The notes beneath the pieces are model-generated. The model made no database searches. It saw only the letters and a list, made by a program, of their open reading frames with translations, and had not been told where the DNA came from. From assembly GCF_003234115.2 (NCBI RefSeq), contig NZ_CP126251.1, positions 2,294,001-2,358,000 on the forward strand: a stretch of 64,000 nucleotides of DNA, in the 5' to 3' direction. The DNA comes from Curtobacterium sp. MCPF17_002 (GTDB taxonomy: Bacteria; Actinomycetota; Actinomycetes; Actinomycetales; Microbacteriaceae). This document shows, in pieces, positions 24,595 to 33,800 of this stretch; position 1 is the first letter of the stretch; each line of letters starts with the position of its first letter. The translations under genes were made by a program, and so were the position numbers.

Positions 24595-25233
24595 ATGAGC
24601 CTGTTCCTGCCTGGTCGCGTGGTGGTCTTCGACTACGGCGAGGTGATCAGCCGGACGCCGCACGCCTCCCGTGACGCCCTGGTCGAGGCCACGGGGATCC
24701 CCGCCGACGAGCTGTTCCCCGTGTACGGGGAGCTCCGGCACGCCCTCGACCGCGGCGACCTGTCCGTCGTGGCGTACTGGCGCGCCGTCGCCGCACGCAC
24801 CGGTCGGCAGTGGACCGTGGCCGACATCCACCGGTTCTGGGCGATCGACTTCACCGGCTGGTTCGAGGTCGAGCCGGAGACCCTCGCGCTCGTCGAGGAG
24901 CTGCACGACGCCGGCACGCGCCTCGCCCTCCTCTCGAACGCCGGTTTCGACTTCGGCGACCCGTACCGCCGCTCGCCGATGGGCTCGCTGTTCGAGACCG
25001 TCGTGGTGAGCGCGGAGGAGCACGTCCTCAAGCCCGACGCGTCCATCTACCGCGACACCTGTGCGCGTCTGGGAATCGACCCTGGTCAGATGGTGTTCGT
25101 GGACAACAGGGCCGAGAACGCCGCCGGCGCGGAAGCGATCGGGGCGGTCGGCCACCACTACACGTCGCCGGCAGGCCTGCGGTCGTTCCTCGAGGAGCTC
25201 AGCCAGCAGCCCGCGCCGGTGCCCGTCCCCTGA
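24595..25233 (+). CDS. HAD family hydrolase
   Basis: 212 residues. Haloacid-dehalogenase-like fold: motif I VVFDYGEVIS (nucleophile Asp; the second Asp is replaced by Gly, as in the FDFGGV-type subgroup related to epoxide-hydrolase N-domain and YihX phosphatases), a helical cap, motif II LLSNAG, motif III Lys in LKPDASIY and motif IV FVDNRAEN. Likely a small-molecule phosphatase; substrate unknown. It is followed after nine bases by the old yellow enzyme gene, probably on the same mRNA. Confidence 0.8.
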   Translation: MSLFLPGRVVVFDYGEVISRTPHASRDALVEATGIPADELFPVYGELRHALDRGDLSVVAYWRAVAARTGRQWTVADIHRFWAIDFTGWFEVEPETLALVEELHDAGTRLALLSNAGFDFGDPYRRSPMGSLFETVVVSAEEHVLKPDASIYRDTCARLGIDPGQMVFVDNRAENAAGAEAIGAVGHHYTSPAGLRSFLEELSQQPAPVPVP

Positions 25234-25242
25234 GGAGCCCGC

Positions 25243-26325
25243 GTGACGCACGCCCTGTTCGAACCGATCACCATCCGTGACCTGACCGTCCGCAACCGCA
25301 TCTGGGTCTCCCCGATGTGCCAGTACTCGGTCGAGGCGCAGGACGGCGTCCCGACGCCGTGGCACCTCGTGCACCTCGGTGGCTTCGCCAAGGGCGGTGC
25401 CGGCGCGGTCGTGGCCGAGGCCACCGGCGTCGTACCGGAGGGACGGATCAGCCCGCAGGACCTCGGGCTCTGGAACGACGAGCAGCGTGACGCCTTCCGG
25501 CCGATCGTCGACTTCATCCACGCGCAGGGCGCCGCCGCCGGCATCCAGCTGGCGCACGCCGGCCGCAAGGCGTCGACGTTCCGCCCGTGGGAGGACGCCC
25601 ACGGCTCCGTGCCCGCCGACCAGGGCGGCTGGTCGACGGTCGGCCCCTCCGCGGTGGCCTTCGACGGGTACGCCGAGCCCCGCGAGCTCGAGACCGAGGA
25701 CATCCGCGTCGTCGCGCTGGCCTTCGCCGCCGCGGCTCGCCGTTCGGTCGAGGCCGGGTTCGACCTCGTCGAGATCCACGCCGCGCACGGCTACCTGCTG
25801 CACCAGTTCCTCTCCCCGCTGAGCAACCACCGCACGGACTCGTACGGCGGCTCGCTCGAGAACCGCGCCCGTGCACTCCTCGAGGTGCTCGACGCCGTCC
25901 GCGCCGAGGTCGGCGAGGGCTTCCCCGTCGTCGTCCGGTTCTCCGCGACCGACTGGGTCGACGGGGGCCTCACGCTCGACGAGACCACGCGGGTGGCACG
26001 GTGGGCCGCCGAGCACGGTGCCGACCTCGCCGACGTCTCCACCGGCGGCAACGTCGCCAGCGCACCGATCCCGGTCGGCCCCGGCTACCAGGTGCCCTTC
26101 GCCGCGGCGATCAAGCGCGACTCCGGTCTCGGGACGGTCGCGGTCGGCATGATCTCGGAGGCGTTCCAGGCCGAGCAGATCGTCGCCACCGGGCAGGCGG
26201 ACGTCGTGATGGTGGGTCGCGAGTTCCTCCGCGACCCGGCGTTCCCGCTGCGCGCCGCGGTCGAGCTCGGCGTGAGCGTCGACTACGAGCCGCAGCAGTA
26301 CCACCGCGCGCGCGTCACGGCGTGA
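25243..26325 (+). CDS. Old yellow enzyme, YqjM/NamA type NADPH dehydrogenase
   Basis: 360 residues, FMN-binding TIM barrel that reduces activated C=C bonds of enals, enones and nitro compounds. YqjM-class hallmarks: Cys in SPMCQYSV, HAGRKAST, catalytic region EIHAAHGYLLHQFLSPLSN and YGGSLENRARALLEV, and the phosphate-binding GMISEAFQAEQIV and VGREFLRDPAF. GTG start; it is 9 bases after the HAD stop. A family A hairpin follows the stop and probably ends the transcript. Exact physiological substrate unknown. Confidence 0.9.
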   Translation: MTHALFEPITIRDLTVRNRIWVSPMCQYSVEAQDGVPTPWHLVHLGGFAKGGAGAVVAEATGVVPEGRISPQDLGLWNDEQRDAFRPIVDFIHAQGAAAGIQLAHAGRKASTFRPWEDAHGSVPADQGGWSTVGPSAVAFDGYAEPRELETEDIRVVALAFAAAARRSVEAGFDLVEIHAAHGYLLHQFLSPLSNHRTDSYGGSLENRARALLEVLDAVRAEVGEGFPVVVRFSATDWVDGGLTLDETTRVARWAAEHGADLADVSTGGNVASAPIPVGPGYQVPFAAAIKRDSGLGTVAVGMISEAFQAEQIVATGQADVVMVGREFLRDPAFPLRAAVELGVSVDYEPQQYHRARVTA

Positions 26326-26344
26326 GCCGGTCTGCGTGACGCAC

Positions 26345-26387
26345 GTCGCGCCTCCAGGACGGTCACCAGCCGGCCTGGAGGCGCGAC
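26345..26387. repeat. Family A palindrome, probable terminator
   Basis: 14-bp perfect arms GTCGCGCCTCCAGG (26345-26358) and complement (26374-26387), loop of 15 bases. Here the CCTCC arm comes first. It lies 20 bases after the old yellow enzyme stop. Confidence 0.75.
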
Positions 26388-26535
26388 CCGCCTTCTGTAC
26401 AGATTCTCGGCTTGGTCGCGGGCCAGGCAGTACGATTGACAGCACTGTGGACGATCCCCCGAATAGTTCTTCGCCTCACTCATCCGCCGCTCACTCGGTG
26501 AGCTGCACCCCCTCGCGCCCTGCGGGAGGTGAATC
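26388..26535 (+). promoter_or_regulatory. Leader region of the CorC/CNNM gene pair
   Basis: TTGACA (26433-26438) is a good -35 match, with GAATAG about 19 bases on as a weak -10. The leader can form GCTCAC-TCG-GTGAGC (26489-26503). A second imperfect stem joins CCCCTCGC to the ribosome site GCGGGAGG next to the ATG. The shape could control translation in response to a divalent metal, but no known Mg or Mn riboswitch core is recognised. Confidence 0.35.
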
Positions 26536-27936
26536 ATGAGTCCGATCGACATCGTCATGCTGGTCGGCGGCATCCTGCTGACACTCGGCACCGGTGTCTT
26601 CGTCGCGTCCGAGTTCGCGCTCGTCAACCTCGACCGCGCCGACGTCGAGGCACGGCGGGACCGCGGTGAGCCCGGCCTCGCGACCGTCATCGGTGCGTTG
26701 AAGGTCACCTCGACGCACCTGTCCAGCGCCCAGCTCGGCATCACCCTGACGACGCTGCTGACCGGGTACCTGCTCGAGCCGTCGATCGCGACGCTGCTCG
26801 AGGCCCCGTTCCTGGCGATGCGGCTGCCGGAGGCGATCGTCGAGACCGTCGGGTCCATCGTGGCGCTCGTCATCGCGACGCTGCTGTCGATGATCCTCGG
26901 CGAGCTCGTGCCGAAGAACTTCGCGCTCGCGCTGCCGCTGCAGACCGCGCGGCTGGTGGTCCCGCTGCAGGTGGCCTTCACGACCGTGTTCAAGCCGGCC
27001 GTCGCGGTGCTGAACGGCACCGCGAACGCCGTGCTCCGGTCGATGGGCATCGAGCCGCAGGAGGAACTGTCCGGTGCGCGGAGTGCCGAGGAACTCACCT
27101 CGCTGCTCCGCCGGTCCGCGTCCGAGGGTTCCCTCGAACAGGACACCGCGACGCTCCTGCAACGGACCATCTCGTTCTCCGAGCTGAGCGCCAGTGACGT
27201 GATGACCCCACGGCCACGGGTCTCGACGATCCGCGTGTCCGAGTCGGCGGAGGACGTCATCGCCCTCGCCCGCCGCACCGGGTTCAGCCGCTTCCCCGTC
27301 ATCGAGGAGGACGCGGACGACGTCGTCGGCATCGTGCACGTCAAGCAGGCCGTCGCCGTGCCGCGCGAGAAGCGCCCGGAGGTGCCCGTCGGGGCGCTCA
27401 TGACCGACGCCGAACGCGTGCCGGAGACGATGCCGGGCGACAGCCTGCTCGCCGAGGTCCGCGGCCGCGGCTACCAGATGGTGATCGTCGTCGACGAGTA
27501 CGGCGGGACCGCGGGTGTCGTGACGCTCGAGGACCTCGTCGAGGAACTCGTCGGCGAGGTCTCCGACGAACACGACCGCGCGCGCATCGACGTGGTGCGC
27601 TCCCGCAACTGGCTGACGTTCCCCGGGCTCCTCCGTCCGGACGAGCTCGAGGACCGTGCCGGCGTGAAGGTGCCGGAGGAAGGCCCGTACGAGACCGTCG
27701 GCGGGTTCGTCATGTCGACCCTCGGCCGGCTGCCGGTCGTCGGGGACGAGGTCCCCCTCGACGACGGCGTGTTCCGGGTCGAGCGGCTCGACGGGCGGCG
27801 GATCGACCGGATCCGCTGGACCCCGACGGCGCCGCCGCCGACCGAGGACAGCTCGCCCGCCACGGGCATCATCATCCCGGCCACGAAGGCCGGCCCGAAG
27901 GCCACGAAGACCACGACGAAGGGCAGCATCCGATGA
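26536..27936 (+). CDS. Hemolysin-family CNNM/CorC transporter-like protein (first copy)
   Basis: 466 residues. Order: CNNM transmembrane domain (DUF21, about 1-190) with four hydrophobic segments and the motif GELVPKNFAL; two CBS domains (about 215-340: DVMTPRPRVSTIR, GFSRFPVIEE, MVIVVDEYGGTAGVVTLED); a CorC/HlyC C-terminal domain (to about 430); then a Lys/Thr-rich tail. Proteins of this family act in magnesium or cobalt efflux and homeostasis. The GGAGG upstream of ATG is strong. The stop overlaps the start of a paralogue (ATGA). Confidence 0.9.
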   Translation: MSPIDIVMLVGGILLTLGTGVFVASEFALVNLDRADVEARRDRGEPGLATVIGALKVTSTHLSSAQLGITLTTLLTGYLLEPSIATLLEAPFLAMRLPEAIVETVGSIVALVIATLLSMILGELVPKNFALALPLQTARLVVPLQVAFTTVFKPAVAVLNGTANAVLRSMGIEPQEELSGARSAEELTSLLRRSASEGSLEQDTATLLQRTISFSELSASDVMTPRPRVSTIRVSESAEDVIALARRTGFSRFPVIEEDADDVVGIVHVKQAVAVPREKRPEVPVGALMTDAERVPETMPGDSLLAEVRGRGYQMVIVVDEYGGTAGVVTLEDLVEELVGEVSDEHDRARIDVVRSRNWLTFPGLLRPDELEDRAGVKVPEEGPYETVGGFVMSTLGRLPVVGDEVPLDDGVFRVERLDGRRIDRIRWTPTAPPPTEDSSPATGIIIPATKAGPKATKTTTKGSIR

Positions 27937-28970
27937 GCTCCGACTGGTGGGGCATCTTCTGGCTCGTCGTCCTGCTGATGGGCAACGCGTTCTTCGTCGC
28001 CGCCGAGTTCGCGGTCATCTCCGCGCGCCGGTCCCAGATCGAGCCCCGCGCCGAAGAGGGCTCCCGCGCCGCGCAGATGACCCTGTGGGCGATGGAGCAC
28101 GCCACCCGGATGCTCGCGACCACGCAGCTCGGCATCACGGTGTGCTCGCTGCTCATCCTCAACGTGTCCGAGCCGGCGATCCACCACCTGCTCGAGGTCC
28201 CGCTGCACCTCACCGGGTGGAGCGCCGAGGTCATCGGCATCGTGGCGTTCGTCTTCACGCTGCTGCTCGTGTCGTTCCTGCACGTGGTGTTCGGCGAGAT
28301 GGTGCCGAAGAACATCTCGTTCTCGATGCCGGACCGTGCGGCGCTGCTCCTCGTGCCGACGCTCTGGTACATCGGCCACGGCCTGCACTGGGTCGTCGTC
28401 GGGCTCAACGAGGTCGCGAACGGCGTGCTCCGGGTCTTCCGCGTCGAGCCGAAGGACGAGGCGGTGAGCGCGTTCACCGTCGAAGAGGTCCAGACGATCG
28501 TCGAGCAGTCCCGCCGCGAGGGCACCCTCACCGACGACGGCAAGCTCGCGATGGCGTTCGAGTTCACCGAGAAGAAGGTGAAGGACGTCGCCGTGCCGAT
28601 GGCCGAGCTCGTCACCCTGCCCGACGACGCCACCCCCGGCGACGTCGAGCGGGCGGTGGCCCAGCGCGGCTTCTCGCGGTACGTGCTCGTCGGCGACGAC
28701 GGTGACCCGACGGGCTACGTGCACGTGAAGGACGTCATCGACCTGCGCCCGGACGAGTACGACGAGCCGGTGCCGCCGAAGCGCATCCGCCAGCTCATCT
28801 CGCTGTACACGGAGATGGACCTCGAGGACGCCCTCGCGACGATGCGGGCCGCCGGTCGTCACGTGGCACGGGCCTTCGACGCCGAGGGCCGGACGCTCGG
28901 CGTGCTGTTCCTCGAGGACATCCTCGAGGAGCTCGTCGGCGAGGTCGAGGACGCGACCCGACGTCGCTGA
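27933..28970 (+). CDS. Hemolysin-family CNNM/CorC transporter-like protein (second copy)
   Basis: 345 residues. CNNM membrane domain with NAFFVAAEFAVISARRSQIE, four hydrophobic segments and GEMVPKNISF, followed by two CBS domains (VAVPMAELVTLP, RGFSRYVLVGDDG; GRTLGVLFLEDILEELVGEV). It lacks the C-terminal CorC domain of the first protein, ending right after the second CBS. Paired CNNM genes, one long and one short, are common in actinobacteria and the products may form a heterodimer. Translationally coupled to the first copy. A family A palindrome follows 29 bases after the stop. Confidence 0.9.
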   Translation: MSSDWWGIFWLVVLLMGNAFFVAAEFAVISARRSQIEPRAEEGSRAAQMTLWAMEHATRMLATTQLGITVCSLLILNVSEPAIHHLLEVPLHLTGWSAEVIGIVAFVFTLLLVSFLHVVFGEMVPKNISFSMPDRAALLLVPTLWYIGHGLHWVVVGLNEVANGVLRVFRVEPKDEAVSAFTVEEVQTIVEQSRREGTLTDDGKLAMAFEFTEKKVKDVAVPMAELVTLPDDATPGDVERAVAQRGFSRYVLVGDDGDPTGYVHVKDVIDLRPDEYDEPVPPKRIRQLISLYTEMDLEDALATMRAAGRHVARAFDAEGRTLGVLFLEDILEELVGEVEDATRRR

Positions 28971-28999
28971 CGCGGCACGTGCCCGTGACGCACCCCGGT

Positions 29000-29045
29000 A
29001 CGGACTGGAGGCGCGGTGCCAGCTGGCACCGCGCCTCCAGGCCGT
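29000..29045. repeat. Family A palindrome between converging genes
   Basis: 46-base palindrome with one mismatched pair, centred at 29022/29023; the inner part GGTGCCAGCTGGCACC is shared with the copy at 46287. Sits between the second CNNM gene (plus) and guaB1 (minus), so it can end both transcripts. Confidence 0.8.
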
Positions 29046-29148
29046 CGGTGGTCGCCACTCGTTTCGCGCTCACCGACACGTCACGGGCCGCGGACCGCGT
29101 GAGGTGTCGCTGAGCCCGAAAGACCGGCAGGCGGCGCCGCTGCGCCCG

Positions 29149-30588
29149 CTACCAGCTGACGGGGAGCGGCTTGCCCTCCTCGTAGCCGGCGGCCGACTGG
29201 ATGCCGACGAGCGCGCGCTCCGAGAACTCGGCGAGCGAGGCCGCACCGGCGTAGGTCGCCGAGCTCCGCACACCGGTCGTGATCATGTCGAGCAGGTCCT
29301 CGACCGAGGGGCGCTCCGGGTCGAGGTAGATCGTCGACGACGAGATCCCCTCGGCGAAGAGCGCCTTCCGTGCGCGCTCGTACGGGTCGAGGCGTTCGAA
29401 GCGCTCCCGCACGGCCTTCGCCGACGCCATGCCCCAGCTCTCCTTGTAGGCCTTGCCCGCGGCGTCGCGGCGGAGCAGCCCCGGGGCCTCGAGCGTGCCC
29501 GCGAACCACGAGCCGATCATCACCGCGGACGCACCCGCGGCCAGCGCGAGCGCGACGTCGCGCGGGTACCGGACGCCGCCGTCCGCCCAGACGTGCGCGC
29601 CGAGCGAGCGGGCCGCCGCGGCGGTCTCGAGCACGGCGGAGAACTGCGGGCGGCCGACGGCGGTCATCATGCGCGTGGTGCACATGGCGCCGGGGCCGAC
29701 ACCGACCTTGATGATGCTCGCGCCGGCGTCGACGAGGTGCGCGACCGCGTCGGCGGTGACGACGTTCCCGGCGACGAGCGGGATGTCGAGCCCGAGCGCT
29801 GCGACGGTGCGGAGCGCACGGAGCATGCTCTCCTGGTGGCCGTGCGCGGTGTCGAGGACGAGCACGTCGACCCCGGCGGCCGCGAGGGCCTGGGCCTTCG
29901 CGGCGACGTCGCCGTTGATGCCGATCGCGGCGGCGACCCGGAGCCGTCCGGAGGCGTCGACGGCGGGCGTGTAGATGTCCGAGCGGATCGCGCTCGTCTG
30001 GCTGGTCGTGCCGACGACCCGGCCGTGCCGCACCACCGGCGCGAAGTCGACCTCGGCGGCGCTGAGCACGTCGTACACGTGGCGGGGCGTGCCGGCGTCC
30101 TCGGCGTCGATCGCCGTCGAGGCGCCGTGCAGCAGGTCCCCGAGCGTCGCGTCCGGGCCGGCGGTGCCGAGGCGTCCGGCGGGCACGCAGCCGAGGTACT
30201 CCCCCGACGCGTCCCGCACGACGACCCCGCGGCCGGCGACCGGCAGGAGGTGCTCGAGGGCCTCGGACACCGTGGTGTCCGCACCCATGTCGTAGGCGGT
30301 GTCGAAGTCGACCGGCTGGTCCTTCACCCAGCGGATCGCCGCGTCGAGGTCCTGCAGGTGCATGTCCTGCGGCAGCACACCGAGGCCGCCGCGACGGGCG
30401 AGGGTCGCCGCGAGGCGCGGGCCCGTCACCGAGTTCATGTTGGCGCTGACGATCGGGATCGTCGCGCCGGAGCCGTCGTTCGCCCGGAGGTCCACGTCGA
30501 AGCGGCTCGTGACCGCGGATCGGCTGGGCACGAGGAAGACGTCGGAGTAGGTCAGGTCGTGTGTCGGCCGCGTCTCGTAGAACCTCAT
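29149..30588 (-). CDS. guaB1: GuaB1 family IMP dehydrogenase/GMP reductase-related protein
   Basis: 479 residues. IMPDH/GMPR fold: TIM barrel interrupted by two CBS domains (about 95-210). Catalytic loop GVGPGAMCTTRMMT with Cys, preceded by LVLDTAHGHQ and LVAGNVVTADA; flap-like end GISSSTIYLD. The GuaB1 family was shown in mycobacteria to be a GMP reductase (GMP plus NADPH to IMP) controlled through its CBS domains; older annotation calls it IMP dehydrogenase. ATG 30588 lies seven bases after TACAGT, a leaderless arrangement. It diverges from kgd. Confidence 0.88.
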   Translation of the reverse strand: MRFYETRPTHDLTYSDVFLVPSRSAVTSRFDVDLRANDGSGATIPIVSANMNSVTGPRLAATLARRGGLGVLPQDMHLQDLDAAIRWVKDQPVDFDTAYDMGADTTVSEALEHLLPVAGRGVVVRDASGEYLGCVPAGRLGTAGPDATLGDLLHGASTAIDAEDAGTPRHVYDVLSAAEVDFAPVVRHGRVVGTTSQTSAIRSDIYTPAVDASGRLRVAAAIGINGDVAAKAQALAAAGVDVLVLDTAHGHQESMLRALRTVAALGLDIPLVAGNVVTADAVAHLVDAGASIIKVGVGPGAMCTTRMMTAVGRPQFSAVLETAAAARSLGAHVWADGGVRYPRDVALALAAGASAVMIGSWFAGTLEAPGLLRRDAAGKAYKESWGMASAKAVRERFERLDPYERARKALFAEGISSSTIYLDPERPSVEDLLDMITTGVRSSATYAGAASLAEFSERALVGIQSAAGYEEGKPLPVSW

Positions 30589-30595
30589 GCGCCCC

Positions 30596-30601
30596 ACTGT
30601 A
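30596..30601 (-). promoter_or_regulatory. -10 box TACAGT of guaB1
   Basis: TACAGT on the minus strand, seven bases before the ATG at 30588; leaderless spacing. Confidence 0.5.
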
Positions 30602-30743
30602 CGGCTCCGCAGGGCGGCCGGTCTGGGCGGCCCGGCGCGGGTCCGGCGGGCGACCCGGCGCGGGTCCGTCGGGACATGCCGACCCCTGTCCTGGAGGCCC
30701 GACTCGCGTCGTGCCTGACACCGAACGGTCATCTGCGAGCGGC

Positions 30744-30749
30744 TAGGCT
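30744..30749 (+). promoter_or_regulatory. -10 box TAGGCT of kgd
   Basis: TAGGCT would start transcription near 30756. A GTG at 30758 is then a possible leaderless start in frame with kgd, adding 22 residues; the GTG at 30824 keeps the conserved N-terminus and has GGAGAG upstream. Confidence 0.45.
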
Positions 30750-30823
30750 GGGGACCTGTGCGGGGCAGGGTTGCCGCGCACGACACACACGAGCATCTAT
30801 CGACGGAGAGTGGGCGATCGGCT

Positions 30824-33800
30824 GTGTCGAGCCATCTGACCGGAACGGACGAGACCGCGGGCGAATTCGGGGCGAACGAGTGGCTCGTCGACGAGCTCTA
30901 CGAGCAGTTCGTCGCGGACAAGGAGTCGGTCGACAAGTCCTGGTGGCCGGTCCTCGAGAGCTACCACCGCACGCAGGCTGGTGACGCTCCGGCTCCTGCC
31001 ACGACCCCGGCTCCCGCAACGGCTCCGTCCGCCGATGCCCCAGCTCCCGCCGCCGCGCAGCAGCAGTCGTCGACGCAGCAGCCCGCGACCGGTGACGTCC
31101 CGGGCGAGGCCAAGGCCGGCCCCATCCAGGCGAAGACCACGTCGCGCCAGCCCACCCCGCAGCCGATCCCGGCCGAGGCGAACGACGAGGCCGACGACCA
31201 CGACGAGACCCACGAGGACGTCGCCACCCCGCTCCGGGGCATGGCGAAGACCCTGGCGTCGAACATGGACGCCTCGCTCACCGTCCCGACCGCGACCAGC
31301 GTGCGCACGATCCCGGCGAAGCTGATGATCGACAACCGCATCGTCGTCAACAACCACCTGCGCCGTGCCCGCGGCGGCAAGATCTCGTTCACGCACCTCA
31401 TCGGCTGGGCGATGGTCCAGGCGCTGAAGGACTTCCCGAGCCAGAACGTCTTCTACGAGGAGCGCGACGGCAAGCCGTTCGTGGTGCAGCCCGCGCACGT
31501 CGGCCTCGGCATCGCGATCGACGTCCCGAAGAAGGACGGCTCGCGCTCCCTGCTCGTCCCGAGCATCAAGCGCGCCGAGACCCTGACCTTCGGCCAGTTC
31601 CTCTCCGCCTACGAAGACCTCGTCAAGCGTGCTCGCGACAACAAGCTCACGCCGGCCGACTTCCAGGGAACGACGATCTCGCTGACGAACCCGGGCGGCA
31701 TCGGCACGGTGCACTCCGTCCCGCGGCTCACCAAGGGGCAGGGCGCCATCATCGGCGCCGGCGCGCTCGAGTACCCGGCGCAGTTCCAGGGCTCCGCGGC
31801 GAAGACCCTCGTCGAGCTCGGCATCGGCAAGACGATCACGCTGACGAGCACCTACGACCACCGGGTCATCCAGGGCGCCGGGTCGGGCGAGTACCTCAAG
31901 AAGGTGCACGAGCGACTCACCGGCGACCACGGCTTCTACGAGGGCATCTTCTCGGCGCTCCGGATCCCGTACAAGCCGATCCAGTGGGCGAACGACATCA
32001 ACGTCGACCTGGCGCACCGGGTCAACAAGACCGCGCGCGTGCAGGAGCTCATCAACAGCTTCCGTGTCCGCGGGCACCTGATGGCGGACATCGACCCGCT
32101 CGAGTACCGGCAGCGCACCCACCCGGACCTCGAGATCGAGAGCCACGGGCTGACCTTCTGGGACCTCGACCGCGAGTTCGTCACCGGCGGTCTCGCCGGC
32201 ACCACGAACGCGCCGCTCCGCGACGTCCTCGGGATCCTCCGTGACGCCTACTGCCGCACCGTCGGCATCGAGTACATGCACATCCAGGACCCGGAACAGC
32301 GTCGCTGGGTGCAGGCGCGCATCGAGGTCCCCTACTCGAAGCCGTCGAAGGACGAGCAGCTCCGCGTCCTCGGCAAGCTCAACGAGGCCGAGGCGTTCGA
32401 GACCTTCCTGCAGACGAAGTACGTCGGCCAGAAGCGCTTCTCGCTCGAGGGCGGCGAGTCCACCATCGCGTTCCTCGACACGCTCATCCAGCACGCCGCC
32501 ACCTCCGGCCTCAGCGAGGTCGCGATCGGCATGGCGCACCGTGGTCGCCTCAACGTGCTGACGAACATCGCCGGCAAGACGTACGGCCAGATCTTCCGCG
32601 AGTTCGAGGGCTCGTCGCTCCCCGGGGCCGTCTCCGGCCAGGGCTCGGGCGACGTGAAGTACCACGTCGGCACCGAAGGGGTGTTCCGCGCCAGCGACGG
32701 CACGGCCATCCCGGTGACGATCGCCGCGAACCCGTCGCACCTCGAAGCCGTCGACGGCGTGCTCGAGGGCATCGTCCGCGCCAAGCAGGACAGGGAGGCG
32801 CCCGGCGTGTTCGGCGTGCTGCCCGTGCTCGTCCACGGCGACGCGGCGATGGCCGGACAGGGCGTCGTGGTCGAGACGCTGCAGATGTCGCAGCTGCGCG
32901 GCTACCGCACCGGCGGCACCGTGCACCTCGTCATCAACAACCAGGTCGGGTTCACCACCCCGCCGGAGTCGGCCCGCAGCTCGGTGTACTCGACCGACGT
33001 CGCGAAGACCATCCAGGCGCCGATCTTCCACGTGAACGGCGACGACCCCGAAGCCGTTGCCCGGGTCGCGGAGCTCGCCTTCGCGTACCGAGAAGAATTC
33101 CACCGCGACGTCGTCATCGACCTCATCTGCTACCGCCGACGGGGCCACAACGAGGGCGACGACCCCTCGATGACGCAGCCGATGATGTACAACCTCATCG
33201 AGGCGAAGCGCTCCGTCCGCACCCTCTACACCGAGGCCCTCGTCGGCCGCGGCGACATCACCCAAGAGGAGTACGACGAGGCGCACCGCGACTTCCAGGA
33301 CCGTCTCGAGCGTGCCTTCGCCGAGACGCACGAGGCGCAGACCGGCACCATCCCGGTGATCCAGGTCGACGACGACGGTGCCGTGCAGGGCCTCGAGCGA
33401 CCGGCGGCGCAGCGTGACGACTCCGAGCACGAGGTGCACGACACCGCGGTGTCCGAGGAGCTCGTCCGGGCGATCGGCGACGCGCACAGCAACCCGCCGG
33501 TGGGCTTCTCGATCCACCCGAAGCTGCAGCAGCTGCTGTCGAAGCGCACCGACATGACGCGCAACGGCGGCATCGACTGGGCGATGGCCGAGCTCATGGC
33601 GATCGGTTCGCTGCTCGTCGAGGGCAAGCCCGTCCGCCTCGCCGGCCAGGACGCCCGCCGTGGCACGTTCGTGCAGCGCCAGGCGGTCTTCCACGACCGG
33701 GTCAACGGCCAGGAGTGGCTGCCGCTCGCGAACCTCACCGAGGACCAGGCACGGCTCTACATCTACGACTCGCTCCTCAGCGAGTACGCGGCGATGGCGT

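Noticed and set aside
22634..24598. Long open frames on both strands through the YceI-nnrD region
   Set aside because: They cross real genes and repeats, with low-complexity Arg-rich products and no start site.
26388..26535. M-box or yybP-ykoY riboswitch before the CNNM genes
   Set aside because: Neither conserved core was found; only generic hairpins are present.
30758..30823. Leaderless GTG at 30758 as the kgd start
   Set aside because: It adds 22 residues unlike the family; the conserved N-terminal SSHLTGT begins at GTG 30824. It remains possible.
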